DNA of 64,000 nt, from assembly GCA_958510825.1 (NCBI GenBank), contig OY294048.1, positions 35,553,026 to 35,617,025 on the forward strand. Direction: 5' to 3'. The DNA comes from Brachypterus glaber. Lineage: Eukaryota; Arthropoda; Insecta; Coleoptera; Kateretidae. Under the pieces are notes generated by a model that ran no database searches, was not told the DNA's origin, and worked only from the letters and a program-made list of their open reading frames with translations. The position numbers and the translations under genes were made by a program. Below, one piece after another: positions 1-11,896 of this stretch (positions are counted from its first letter, which is position 1; each line of letters opens with the position of its first letter).

Positions 1-47
1 GACTAGTAAAAAAAGCTTCAATTTTCCTCTCAGTAAAACAATACTAT
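1..47 (+). repeat. Terminal fragment of the Crypton-like repeat
   Basis: The first 47 bases match, with few changes, the right-hand terminus of the repeats at 54002-54643 and 56476-57160: ACTAGTAAAAAAAGCTTC, then TTTTCCTCT, AGTAAAACA and a terminal ATACTAT. The rest of this copy lies left of the window. Confidence 0.7.
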
Positions 48-435
48 GCTTTTAACAAACTTGCTAAAAATTAACTGTTAGGACCACATAAATGTCAAAT
101 ATTATTAAATTAACGCAGTTTCTAGTGAATGTATAAGTTAATTTATTTTCTATTTTTTAGAATGGATCTAACTAAACTGAAAGGAATAACCTCTGACCGT
201 TTAACCCAGTTTTTCTTAATTCTAAATTGTTAATCACGACTAGTTTTTTGTTTGACATAAATAATGACTTTTAAAGCAAATCAGCAATACATTTGCATTC
301 TTATATCCAGTTTCAACAATGCATTGCAAAACTTAATTCTATTCTTATCAATCTGATATATTCGAAATGAACTAACCTATTCGGTAGGTAAAAATTTCTT
401 AATAAAATTGTCATTTATAATTATAATTATATATA

Positions 436-1171
436 CAGGGTGATCAATAAATGCCATGCCAAAATTTAAGAGGTGATTCTGCATCCAAAAATATCAAAAA
501 AAGTTCCTATAAAGGTTGGTCCGCAAGTGTGCCCAAAGGGAGCTACGGCCCTTTAAAATTGTAATAAAAATAATGTTTTTAATTAATAACTCTGGAACCC
601 CTTAAGCTAGAGCGACGAGCTTTTATACTATATACTAGTATTAATAAGGGAAATAAGTCTGTGTTAATTAATTTTTTTGAATTTATCCAGACGCGTCCCT
701 AGAAGGAAAAATGTATTAGACTTAACACATTTTTGCCCCAAATTTTTTTATGTGTAATTTTTTTGGATTTTTTTTACAGAAAATATGGATTCCTTGAGTA
801 AAAATACATAAAAAAATGTCATAGTGTAAAACTGAAGGAGCAACCGTTTTCAAAAAAAAACATGCAATTAAGAGGAAGTAACCATTTGTGCCACCAAAAA
901 CGGTTCTTTTTAAAAGGCATTACTCCTTTAATATTAAATTTAGGTGTTTTGGTAAAGAATACTCTTTTGCTCAGTTTTAAATGAGAAATCATCCTGCAAC
1001 ATTAAAATCTTATTGATGCTTTTTTTTGTTCCCCATTTAGTATGTCATCTTCGAAGGGCCGTAGCTCTCTTAGGGCTCATTTCCGGACCAACTTTTGTAG
1101 AAACTTTTTTTCATATTTTTGGATGTAGAATCACCTCTTAAATTTTGGCATGGCAGTTACTTATCACCCTG
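436..1171. mobile_element. Tc1/mariner-like hairpin MITE, copy 1
   Basis: The element begins CAGGGTGATCA and ends TTATCACCCTG, with TA on both sides (434-435 and 1172-1173). The arms are long inverted repeats running from the TIR (ATGCCAAAATTTAAGAGGTG) through the AAAATAT and GGAGCTACGGCCC blocks on the left and their complements on the right. The whole unit folds into one imperfect hairpin and has no coding capacity; the short ORFs inside it are by-products of low complexity. The TA duplication and CAGGGTG terminus fit non-autonomous Tc1/mariner elements. A second copy is at 8598-9254 and a fragment near 56045-56150. Confidence 0.8.
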
Positions 1172-1179
1172 TATATATC

Positions 1180-2780
1180 TGTGCCCTGACGTATCTTGGA
1201 GTTTCAAGGGCAAATGTCTCAGTAATGGGACCATATTAGTATACTCCTCGCACTTTACAGCAAAAAGGTATTATACGTTCACTTTGGACCCCGAAAAAAG
1301 AAAAAATTTTGTCCAACAAAAAAATTAAAAAAAAAAATAAATGTTGTTTTTCACTAGTAGCTTTAGAACATACCATTATTTATCATGTTTTCAGACTGTG
1401 AAATCAATTTTCTTCACCTTTAGCAATAATAATTTTTTCTCTCCTAGTAGGAGTAAATTTTATAAAGTATTTATTTGAGTAAATGTCATTGATCAGGGCT
1501 ACTTGATTTTTAGGAGCCTTAAGAAAATTGCGAATTATTACAATTTAGGTGTTTTTACCCCATATAGCAATAATAAGTGATGGAAAAATGAGCATAATTT
1601 TCGGATTTAGCAGGTCGGATTTTATTAAGAATAAGTAATCCGGTACGAGTAATGATTTTTTAAACTTGTTTATGGTTTAGTGTTGTTACACAATTTTTTC
1701 ATATCTATTTTTAAATTCATGTTACTAATTACTTATAAAATACTAAAGAATTCGGATATGCACCGAGTAGTACAATATGTGTTAATTGCATATAAAACAT
1801 GTTGTACATTTATATTTTATATGCATATTTCGAAATATATATATGATTTAATTATGTCTGGTAATTAGTTTATTTTATTTATTGTATTACATACGGCCAC
1901 ATGTATTTGTTTTATAATTATCAAAAAATATTTGGTTTACGTGCTGTCCAGAATTTTAGATTTAGTGCCGTCCTTATTAAAAAAGCAGTCTCTACAATAT
2001 TTTTTGTCTTCAATATACAGTGTGTCCCCGGATCGACAATACCACAAAATTACATTTTTTTTTCGAATTAAGAAAAACTGCTTTGCGATTTTGCCCTGCT
2101 TGCTTAAAAACTAATTTTTGTCAAAATAAAATTTTGAAAAATTATAGGTGGCGCCAGAAAGAGTAAAATTTTTCAGGTTAACTGACCTTTCCGTAAAAGA
2201 TACGAAAAAAAGTTATTTAAAAATATATTTATAATCAAAAATAAGAGCCGCATGCCAAAATTAATTACGCACAAAACTCATTTGTGCCTGTCATTACGCC
2301 TAAAATGAAGCAATATAGTGCATTTTCGAACTTAAAAGGGAAAGCTCCCATTTTGAAAGAAAACATTCTGATTTTTTTTAGGTTATCCATTCACTATCCC
2401 TTTATACCGTGCCGTGTTAAAAATATTTAAATAAAAAATCCTTCGGACTTAAAAAAAAATAAAAATGCTAAAGAAACATATCTTTTTAAAAAATGTGACC
2501 TCTAGATTTTTTCAAAAATTCTGAAAAAATTCAGGGATGATACAATGATTTAAGGGGTGAGACCTCCAAATTTTTTAGTTTGAAATTTTGGTGGGTCACC
2601 CTACCCTACGGCTAAAATTTTAAAGTGCAGAGTACCAGTCATATGTCGATGGAATGCAAAGCGTTACATATCTTCACGGCTTGTTTATTTTATCTTTATT
2701 AGAACAAAGAAATTTTTTTTGAATTAAAAGCTCAGTTTTCTTTTATAATTTGTTTACTTATAGTGTAAATATCCATTTAA
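1180..2780. other. AT-rich stretch, no gene seen
   Basis: Low-complexity AT-rich DNA with poly-A and poly-T runs. I see no exon-like open frame with splice signals and no clear terminal repeats. The region near 2640-2700 (GCAAAGCGTTACATATCTTC) recurs near 49840-49870, so part of it is a dispersed repeat. Confidence 0.4.
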
Positions 2781-2787
2781 AACCAAA

Positions 2788-3160
2788 ATAAGATAATCTA
2801 TCTGGCGAAACGTTTTAAATCGCTAAAAAGAGTCACGTGACCTCCATAACTTTTAAATAAATAGGTGAATTTAAACAAAAGTTACATTCTCTTGTTAATT
2901 AATTGAAAACAAAAGACGGTTTAACATAAAATTATGAAAAACTTAAAAATAAAAAACAAAATAAACTTTAAAAATAAAAAAATAATATATTTTTCGTTTT
3001 TTTTTTAATTTTTTTTTTTTGGATTAAAATGTCTTTTATTCTCAATTAATGAACAATAAAATGTAATGTCTGTGTAAATTTATTTATTTATTAAACAGTT
3101 ACTGAGGTCACCTGACCCTTTTTAGGCAATTAAAAACCGTTTCGCCCGATAACTAAAGTT
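2788..3160. repeat. Inverted-repeat element, about 370 bp
   Basis: The left arm (TCTGGCGAAACGTTTTAAAT, a CTAAAAAGAGTCACGTGACC block, then AAATAAATAGG) pairs with the right arm at about 3080-3160 (AATTTATTTATTTA, GAGGTCACCTGACCCTTTTT, AACCGTTTCGCC). The loop is AT-rich. No coding sequence is present. Exact ends are not resolved. Confidence 0.55.
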
Positions 3161-3164
3161 TTTG

Positions 3165-5280
3165 GAGGTTCCAATATACAATAACCAATTCTTGGTGCCT
3201 TAGTACCTGCCCTAAACAAATTAATGATAAACTGAATTATTCTTGTCTGGCAAATACCGCTTTTTAACTTAGCAGGTAGTGACTATACGTAATTTATTAC
3301 TTGTTGTCTCTCATACAATAGACATGCATGGATTCAGCTACATAGCTCATTATAAAATGCTTCCTAGTCTGGATAATCCACATTTCTAATTCAAAAATAA
3401 CTATACCAATTCTTGACACCATTTGTTAAACATATTTATTCTGTAGAGTACACGTGCATAATATGCACAAAATTATTCATTTTATAATGAAGCGTCTATG
3501 TCCCAGTCTTGATGTCTGGTTGATTGCCCATTCAATCACTTTAATGAATTGGAGATGTCTTAATCTTAAAATTTATGCTTACCACCTACGGCATACAGGG
3601 GCGGTCAAAAATGGCCAAAAGTGGCGTGACATAATTGATGGATAGCCCCAAAGAACAACCAAAATAGTCTAAGAGTGACCATTTTTATTTCGTTATTTTA
3701 TCCCAGCTGTATTTTATATATGTCTTAACGCTTACCCTCCTGGATCTTCATCCAAAAACCCGTGGTCTTAATTCAAGGGCATTGACTTTGATTCAAAAAA
3801 ATAGCTAGACTTGAAACAAAAGAATATGGCATATCGAAAGATACGTGTCCTTGCTTTAAGAAATATTTTTTTTTCTATGATGAATAGTATTCATATATGG
3901 CATAGCGAATATTGGTTTGAACATATCGAAACACGTGTCTTTGGTTCATGGAATCCTTTTTTTTGTAATGGACACAAGTAGAGGATCCACTAGGATCCAC
4001 TATTTGGATTTTTACCCGACCTCATTCAGTCTAGATTATGGGTGAATCGCATGCCTAGTTTGACAACTTCCACGATACTAAAGTGTAACAACTAGCATTC
4101 GACGGCGAACAATGAAACTCGCAAAGTAGAATATTTTAATAAGCTTTATTTTGTACCTACCACCAGAGTCTGGAGTCGAGACGGCCCCACGGCCATCCCT
4201 TCTGCTTAGAAGAACAAAATTTTCTTAAAAATGGTGCGCACCAATCAGGAAAATATTTAGCACACTAACACTCTAAAGGATTGACTCATAAAAAAAATCT
4301 AGTTTAGTACCGAGTTTAGTACGCAACTTAAATAACTATTAGTTTTTGTAATTCTTCATTAGAATAAGGAATTTTTATTAAAAACAATCAATATTATATT
4401 TCTGACGTAAAAAAATATGTATTTTTTCACAACGATATAATTGAAAGTAAATTATGCAAAGATGTAAAATCAAAAGTGGAAATAAATACCTGTAATGCAA
4501 AAATAAGCACGGACAATGTCCATTAGACTTGTGTGTAAGATTTTGTTATGCAAGCGCCGATATTCAGAGTATAAAATTTAATTAGAGTTTGTTAATTAAT
4601 AATATGTAAGTGTTTATGCTGTTTCTAAACCGAATGTTGAAAAAAAATATGTACTTCATCGCATAGTTTAGACTAAATTATGTAAATAGTACAGACGAAT
4701 TAGGTATTTAGAACTCGGTTGGTAATTTTAGAAAGGATAAACATATGCGTTTCAGAAATTATATTGTAAAATAATTGTGGAGTTAAAAAATATGACAAAA
4801 TTATTTTCTTGGCCCTGCCATACCACCAAGGTCCCTCAAGACGATTAAGGCCATTTTCAGAATAACGTCTGTCTGTTTGTCTGTCTGTCTGTAACCCTGT
4901 AACATTTACTTAATGTTGGTCCGTTACGTAATACTTGAGAGAAAGGATTTTTTGACTTATCAGTCAAAACATGTCCACGAATTTTTTTAACATTAAATAA
5001 AATTTCTCTGAATATCAGGGACAACACACATTTTATTTGTGATCACCGGTGGTATTTTGCAGTCCGGGCCTTATCGTAATTTTTTTTAGGTGTGACAAGG
5101 TAAACATTTTACGCCCTTGATAAGTTTGCGCCCCCCTCAATTGGTCAGTTTATAATGACTAAAAAAAGGCCTCCAATTTTCCAACTACCAAAAAAAATCT
5201 CCCCGGAAAAAACGTATAACTAAAAAAAGGTCCGCCTTCTAAAAACTTATAAACATTTTCTTCCCAGAAAGAATAAATTA
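3165..5280. other. AT-rich stretch, no gene seen
   Basis: No gene-like sequence is recognisable. A short CTGT run at 4867-4892 and the GTTACGTAATACTTGAG block near 4923 are fragments of repeat families seen more completely at 14300-14420 and 15589-15744. Confidence 0.35.
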
Positions 5281-6205
5281 AAACGTGCTTTGCACACTTT
5301 AAGTGTGCAAAGCGCCTAAAAGGCGGCTGCCTCGTTGTCTCGCACCGCAAACACGGTGCTGTTTGTAATTTGGATCAATATCATCATTGAAAAAACGGCT
5401 CTGGAGTTGGTGTTCACCATGGTGGTACCTGTGATCAGATCACATCACATAAAAAACTTGAATTGCTATCCAGTTACAAAATTTTGTATTTACTTACTTT
5501 GGCTTATAAGATATCTCCCATTAATCCTACTTTGAGATTTCCAAAAAATACGATAAAATGTCGGATTTCGACTAATTCGCCTGTACTTTTAGTACAGACA
5601 ATTAATGCATGTGTAATTAAACCAGATAATCTCTATCTAACTGAGCTAACTAGTAATTTTCCCATAGCAAAAATTCCGACAGCAGAACTGGGGTATCTGC
5701 TTCGAAAATTTCTCCCATGTATAAAAAAATCCATGAGCTTATAAGAGGTATGCAACTATCCTTGAATTGCAGTTAAAATTGCACACTGAAAATTCAACTG
5801 CATCTTCATGATGTATTTTTGTTTATTCTAAGAATTTTTCTACCGAATATTAGTTGCAGTCTAACGGTCGTGTGAAAGGGCCTCACCTTGCGGTGTTATG
5901 CACACTCTTTGTTTTTTTTTTTGGAATCGAAAGGGGTTCGTTTGGAAAGATTAAATCTAAATTTGCACCCCTGTGTGATTTTTTTTGCACAGTTATGTGC
6001 AAAAACGCATTTATTTTGTTTTTGCTCTGTAACTCGGCTTCAGCTCCTCGCTCAACAAAAAATGAACATGATATTTGTTCCTTATTAAATTCTCTACAAT
6101 TTATGTGAATAACTTTTTTTGTTTAAATAATCAGAAAAAAAGTTACAGAGCGTTGAATATTTGTAAAAGTTTAAAATTTATAAAATTTTTTCGGTTTTTC
6201 GAAAA

Positions 6206-6424
6206 CAACTGGAAAAAACGGGATATTATTCGAATTTGAAATTGCTCTAGCCCGAACTAGAAAACATTTTTTTGGACAAGAAAAAACAAAATGGCGGACG
6301 TTTTTCAAAATTTTTCAAAAAAAAAACGTCCGCCGTTTTGTTAATATTTGGCCAAAAACTTTTTTTCTTATTCGGGCTATAGTGACTTAAATACTGAATA
6401 ATATCCCGTTTTTTTTTTCAGTCG
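6206..6424. repeat. Hairpin MITE, about 220 bp
   Basis: The left arm contains ACGGGATATTATTCGAA and GCTCTAGCCCGAA. The right arm carries the complements TTCGGGCTATAGTG and GAATAATATCCCGT. In the centre ATGGCGGACGTTTTT faces AAAACGTCCGCCGTTTTGT, a second near-perfect stem. No ORF; family not assigned. Confidence 0.65.
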
Positions 6425-6429
6425 ATCCA

Positions 6430-7005
6430 ACGGCCGGAACCATGGCGACCACCGTTTTTTTATGTTAAAAAAAAATTATGGTCAAAAAAATGCCACTTCA
6501 AAATCTAAAGAATTATTTTTTGCATTTTTTTTAATATAAATAAACATACCTACAAAATTTCAGAATGGTATCTTTTTTCTTTCTATACATACATATAAAA
6601 AATATGTTTAAAAAAAATTATTTTTAAAATTTGACCCCTTAAATCTTGACTGTTGTTCCAATACTCACCTGAGCCAAAGTCTCAAGTAGAGACTTGGAAA
6701 CCTTCATGGCTATTCCAAAGACTGGTTTTGGCTAGCAACAATTTTGTTTTCCCTTGAAATTTCAAATTTAGTTTATATTCACAATATTATTTCATTCAAG
6801 GAATTACCATTAATATTGTACCTACAAAATTTATTGTAAGCAATAAAAACGTTTTATTAAAAAGCTAGATTAATTTCTTGAAAACTGCAAATATGTTAAG
6901 TAAACATATTTTATAATTAATTGAGGATTTGTATATTGTACATTACAATTTGTAATGTCTTAATTTATTTAAATCCTTAATGTAAATTTTATTCATCGTT
7001 TATGC
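6430..7005. other. AT-rich stretch, no gene seen
   Basis: Runs of A and T with no conserved reading frame, repeat terminus or RNA-like structure that I can identify. Confidence 0.35.
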
Positions 7006-7009
7006 TGTA

Positions 7010-7366
7010 CACTGTAAGAAATAAAACATTTGTTGCCATATACCGATTCGTTAAATTTGTCATAGAAGCAATATGTAAAATACCATAGACCAACATGTAA
7101 TTTTTTTAAAATTAAAAGTACGTAATTCACAATAGGTGTAAATCAATGTAATTCTATGTAATTTTAAATAATTTTACATTTTATAATAATTATTGTTGTA
7201 ATTTTAAATTAATTTAACTTTACAAAATGTTACCAGTTTTTTACATTAATTTACAATAAATTACATTTATTTACATACATTTACATAAATTCATGACATA
7301 AACATAGTCAAGTGCAGTAAAATTTCTTAGTAAACTACGTATTTTTACATTCTTTTACTGTGGTGA
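7010..7366. mobile_element. TTACAT-rich element, small copy of the 57622-58531 family
   Basis: It starts TACACTGTAAGAA and ends TTTTACTGTGGTG. The right half (TTTACATACATTTACATAA, ATTCATGACAT, then TTTTTACATTCTTTTACTG) parallels the right half of 57622-58531, and both carry dense TTACAT words. A shorter member is at 38210-38312. Terminal CACTGTAAAA and its complement are consistent with a DNA-transposon MITE. The ends are approximate. Confidence 0.55.
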
Positions 7367-7608
7367 ACTTTGTTTACTATCTTGCTTGAAGGAACAGACC
7401 ATACTTTGAATCCAATTAAGGGCATAAGGACAAATAAAGACGACTTTAGTGAATAATTTAATTAACTTAGAAAACCATGTTATATATCTAGGCATTATCC
7501 TATCCAAAAACCTCGCGCGGGATCAGAAGAATGCAGTACATGTTTCTTTGACAAGCGGTGCACACGTCGTGTTTTTTTGCCGTAAAAAATGGCAACACCG
7601 AAGGGTGA

Positions 7609-7774
7609 CACTCATCACATCTCGACTCACTCACATCGCTACTCACACACATCTCTACTCACACACATCTTTACTCAAACACATCTCTACTCACACACAA
7701 CTCTACTCACACACAACTCTACTCAAACACATCTCTACTCACACATATCTCTACTCACACACATCTCTACTCAT
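7609..7774 (+). repeat. 16 bp minisatellite ACTCACACACATCTCT
   Basis: About ten units of a 16 bp repeat, ACTCACACACATCTCT with small variants (ACTCAAACACATCTCT, ACTCACACACAACTCT). It keeps two overlapping frames open, so the 152 aa and 66 aa ORFs here are artefacts. The core ACATCTCTACTC is also the core of the 16 bp subrepeat in the arms of the foldback element at 55210-55758. Confidence 0.9.
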
Positions 7775-7789
7775 TGTTATATACTTTGA

Positions 7790-8590
7790 CATTTATTTAA
7801 TTAGAACTAGGATAACATGGCGGAACAAAGCACTAGTTGTACTCAAGGCCGTCAAAAATAAAAATTTTAGCAACTTAACTTACAAGCAGCTTTACTGTCA
7901 ATGCTGAGCTACATACCATCAGAAGTTTCTTCAATTATTTGAGGTTATGTGACTTTTTCTAGATGTCAGATTGTAAAAACAAGGCTATGTCACGCGCAAA
8001 AGACCTATTTGAAAGATGTAATCAAGATCGCCTGTTATTTTTAGAAATATACATTTTGTATATAAGATAAGCAAAATATACAACGAACAGTGTGTATTAA
8101 ATTTACGCGAGCCGCTACGGCACCGCAGCGGCACGCTCCTGTGCACCGAGCCTAATATACTGTCGATTTTGGTGTTTATGAGTTAATTAAGTGATTACAT
8201 AAAAACACCTTAGTAGTAAGGGTATAAAAACACCTTAAACCTCTACTAATTAAATAGTAATTTAATTTCCCAAAGGACCAAACTTTTCCATATCAGATTT
8301 AGATCAATTAATTTAAAAGATTTAATTTGTCTGAGAGGGTTGGACTGTCATGGTATGCAAATTTAAATACACATGCATTCCAGTTTAAATCTTTTAGACA
8401 TTTAGATTAGTTTGAATTTAAATTTGTATTAAGTACTATTAGACTGACGAAACGAAAAAGTATTAATTTTTATGTAGGAAGAAAAAACTGAAACAACTCT
8501 TACAATAAGTGGGCAACGAAGCCTAGAAATTCAAACTTTTAATATTGATTTAATTTTCACGAAAAAGTAAAAAAAAATAATTTAAAACTT
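7790..8590. other. Intergenic stretch, no gene seen
   Basis: Unique-looking AT-rich DNA. A small GC-rich patch at 8107-8150 (GAGCCGCTACGGCACC and following) has no recognisable identity. Confidence 0.3.
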
Positions 8591-8597
8591 TATTATA

Positions 8598-9254
8598 CAG
8601 GGTGATCAGTAACTGCCATGCCAAAATTTAAGAGGTGATTCTACATCCAAAAATATGAAAAAAAGCTTCTATAAAGGTTGGTCCGGAAATGAGCCCTAAG
8701 GGAGCTACGGCTTCGAAGATGACACATTGAATGGGGAACAAAGAAAAAGCATCAATAAAATTTTAATACTGCAGGGTGATTCTTTATTTAAAACTGAGCA
8801 TAAAAGAATTTTTCACCAAAACACCTAAATTTAATATTAAAGGAGTAATAACTTTTAAAAAGTAACGTTTTTGTTGGCACAAAATGTTACTTCCTCTTAA
8901 TTGCTTTTTTTTAACGGTTGCTCCTACAGTGTTATATGACATTTTTTATGTATTTTTAATCGAGGAATCTATATTTTTTACAAAAAATCCAAAAAAAGTA
9001 CACATAAAAAAGTTTGGGGCAAAATTTTTTCCGTCTAGGCACGCCTTACTAAATTTAAAAAGATAAATTAACATAAACTTATTGCCCTTATTAATACTAG
9101 TATACATGCAAAAGCTTGTCGCTCTAGCTTAAAGGGTACCAGAGTTATTAATTAAAAACCTTATTTTTAATACAATTTTAAAGGAACTTTTTTTGATATT
9201 TTTGAATGCAGAATCACCTCTTAAATTTTGGCATGCCAGTTATTAATCACACTG
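8598..9254. mobile_element. Tc1/mariner-like hairpin MITE, copy 2
   Basis: Same family as 436-1171: it begins CAGGGTGATCAGTAACTGCC and is flanked by TA at 8596-8597 and 9255-9256. The right end has decayed to TTAATCACACTG. The arms again include ATGCCAAAATTTAAGAGGTG and GGAGCTACGGC. No coding capacity. Confidence 0.8.
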
Positions 9255-9856
9255 TATAGAAACTATGATATTTTTGTACATTTAGGGAATGCGGGACCTT
9301 ATCAAATGCACTCATAAAGTACCAGAATAAAAAAAAATTGTAAAATTTTGTTGAATTTCACATCGTAGTTTAAAGGATAAATTTAAATATTCAGTTAAAT
9401 TTTCTATAAACCTAAAAATAAATTAAAAATATGTGCCAATATGTTGCCCAATATTCATCGAATAATAATAAATTATTCTTAGACGCATTCATGTAAATAG
9501 TAAAGAAACCAAACCATTTGTTTGCATATAGATTAAAAAAACTTTTAATTTCAATATTATTTTGTGTTTTATTTTGTGCTTGCGTCGCACAGTGGTCAAA
9601 ACAGTTATCGAGATCGTTAAATCATACGAATTTAAGTTTAGAACTTCTAAATGGTGGACGCAAGTTTGATTTTTTCTATAAATTGATTTTTAGGTTATTT
9701 TCGACATTATTAAAAATTCAAGTGCAATGAGATGTTTCGGCTGAGAGAGGTGGAGGGATTTCAAGCAATTCTAATGGCGGTTTCTCCCGTTAGATTAGAC
9801 AGGGACAAAAGTTCTACCCAAAAAGGATAGAAGACATACATACACTCCCACTTCCA

Positions 9857-9917
9857 CCCAACCAAACAAATTCTGTATTTGTTCTTTGTTGAACAAATAC
9901 AATATTTACTTGGCCGG
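9857..9917. repeat. Short hairpin, CCAACCAAACAAA family
   Basis: CCAACCAAACAAATTCTG and GTATTTGTT face AACAAATACAATATTT and ACTTGGCCGG with an 8-base loop. It resembles the better preserved hairpin at 10034-10119. Confidence 0.55.
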
Positions 9918-10033
9918 GCGAAAAATATAACTATAATATTTTTATTAAAGAAATTACTGGCGCCATCTAAATTTTAGTAGAATTATCTTATTCTACAGAT
10001 TCACGTTAGCTATGTTCGTTCGTGCCGCTCAGT

Positions 10034-10119
10034 CTACACTTTCCGGCCAACCAAATAAATACTGTATTTGTTGTATGAAAAACAAATACAGTATTTATTT
10101 GGTTGGCTGGAAAGTGTAG
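10034..10119. repeat. Near-perfect 86 bp hairpin
   Basis: The 39-base left arm begins CTACACTTTCCGGCCAACC and pairs with a right arm ending GGTTGGCTGGAAAGTGTAG, with one mismatch or so and an 8-base loop. A related hairpin is at 9857-9917 and a related end (TTATTTGGTTGG, AAAAGTGTA) lies near 40338-40360. Confidence 0.75.
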
Positions 10120-10252
10120 CACAAATGAGATAGAGATAGGGTAGACGTCTTTTGTTTCATAATTCTAGTTGTAGAGAGCTCCATTGAGTGAAATAGAGAA
10201 AGACACTTGTCACAGCGCGAAACCACCTGTTTCACCGTCAAATTCGTAACGA

Positions 10253-10475
10253 ACTAGTCGTCTGCTCTCGGATCGGTCAAGCAACCGGCGACCAAACGAA
10301 CTGCGACCGGTTAGTTAGTAGTAACGACTCGGCAGCAGCTAGGAAAAAAGGGACATTAAAACGAAATAGTCGTCTGCTCTCGGATCGGTCAAGCAACCGG
10401 CGACCAAACGAACTGCGACCGGTTAGTTAGTAGTAACGACTCGGTAGCAGCTAGGAAAACAGGGACATTTAAAAC
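10253..10475 (+). repeat. GC-richer 112 bp tandem duplication
   Basis: Two copies of a unit starting TAGTCGTCTGCTCTCGGATC at 10255 and 10367, so the period is 112 bp. They differ only at a few positions (GGCAGCAGC versus GGTAGCAGC). The unit is much richer in GC than its surroundings and contains GCGACCGGTTAGTTAG. Tandem GC-rich units of this sort can be 5' untranslated promoters of non-LTR retrotransposons, but no ORF follows, so identity stays open. Confidence 0.8.
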
Positions 10476-10883
10476 GCATTGGAGATATCTCAACGACTCG
10501 GTCGTGACTACCCGGTCGCAGTCGTCAGCGACTGCGACTTTTGGAGGAAACCAAAGCTTAACTTGTACGAGTCTGGTTAAGGGCTGGTACACACTATTAG
10601 TTGTTACATAATGATTTATATTTCCACAGGTTTTAAAAGTTTTAATATTTTTTCTAGCATAGACAATTAGACTTAAGAAATATTACTCAATTAATTGTCA
10701 TATCTAACTGGTTAGATTGGTCGAACAGGGAGTCTAAAACTGACAGTTAACTGAGAGTAAAGTCCTTTTTTAATTTGAAAACCCTTATCACGTCAACTTA
10801 GTAAGGCTTACTCTTAAAGCTAAAGCACCAAGATTTTCAAATATACCCGCCTTTTCGGGGAATAGGGCAGGTGCGGCTGAAAA

Positions 10884-11302
10884 CCCCCGGGCGCGAGATT
10901 TCTAAAGATACTAGACTTTTAAATGGCACCTATTCAACGTTAATGTAATTTACAGTAAACCCAGGTCCACCATTAAAAAAAAAACACCAAATCAGCCAAA
11001 AACCAAACCAACGTTATGGTTTACGTTAGCGTTGGTTTGGTTTGGTTTTTGGCTGGTTTGGTGTTTTTTTTTTATGGGGGGTGTTGATTTACATTAACGT
11101 TCGTTTTGGTTTTGCGCCTGTTTGGTGTTTTTTTTTTTGTTGTAAAAATTTAGTTTTAATAACCTCAACATCAACATTGTTCTGCAGTTTTTGGCTATTA
11201 TCGTTAATGGCCAGGTAATTCATAAGATTAAGTGATTTTTTTCAACCTATAGCATAAGTGCCATTTAAAAGTCTAGTATCTTTAGAAGTCTCGCAACCCG
11301 GG
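10884..11302. mobile_element. Compound hairpin MITE, about 420 bp
   Basis: Outer arms: CCCGGGCGCGAGATTTCTAA with ACTAGACTTTTAAATGGCA, complementary to TGCCATTTAAAAGTCTAGT and TCTCGCAACCCGGG. Inside, at about 10983-11065, a second hairpin pairs ACCAAATCAGCCAAAAACC with GGTTTTTGGCTGGTTTGGT around GGTTTACGTTAG. A degenerate third TTTGGTGTTTTTT block follows. No coding sequence. Confidence 0.75.
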
Positions 11303-11896
11303 CAAATTGAGCGTTTTTTGCCACAGTTTCAGAACCTGGGTCGATATAGCCTCGAAATAAAGCAGAGAAAGTGTTAAACGATTTGGCCGGAAAACATCAT
11401 TCAGGATTCACTGTGCGCCGCAACAAGTGCAAGACTCATTCAGTATAGGCGAATTAATAATGCGATTTCTAATGCAAAATCCGGATTGACATTAAACTTT
11501 GTTTCTCTGGGGAAATTAGAGAAAATCTCGGATGAAATTTGTCGAAAATATCACGCAGGATGCATTGCAATCGTGTGTCAATTGTTATAATAACGTAATC
11601 AGGATGCCTGAGCGCGGCGAGAATTGACGAGAGCATTGCGCTGCCTCCAACACCTCCAACATGGTGCTTGGTTCCATTGGATCCCATATGTCATTAAAAT
11701 GTTCTAATGAAAATTTTTGTGATACATGTTGGAAAAGGAAAAAAAATTGGACCTTCTCGCAAAGCTGTAATGGGGTAGTTGCCATACTAAAAATAATAGT
11801 TTTTTATATTGTTTCGTTCTAGCCAACCTTAGATTAAAAATTTTTATATAAATTTAGTCCAGTCAAATAACGAGAAATTCATATGTTAAATTGCAA

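Noticed and set aside
7449..7907. 152 aa plus-strand ORF rich in HTHLYSHTSLL
   Set aside because: Produced by the 16 bp minisatellite keeping frames open.
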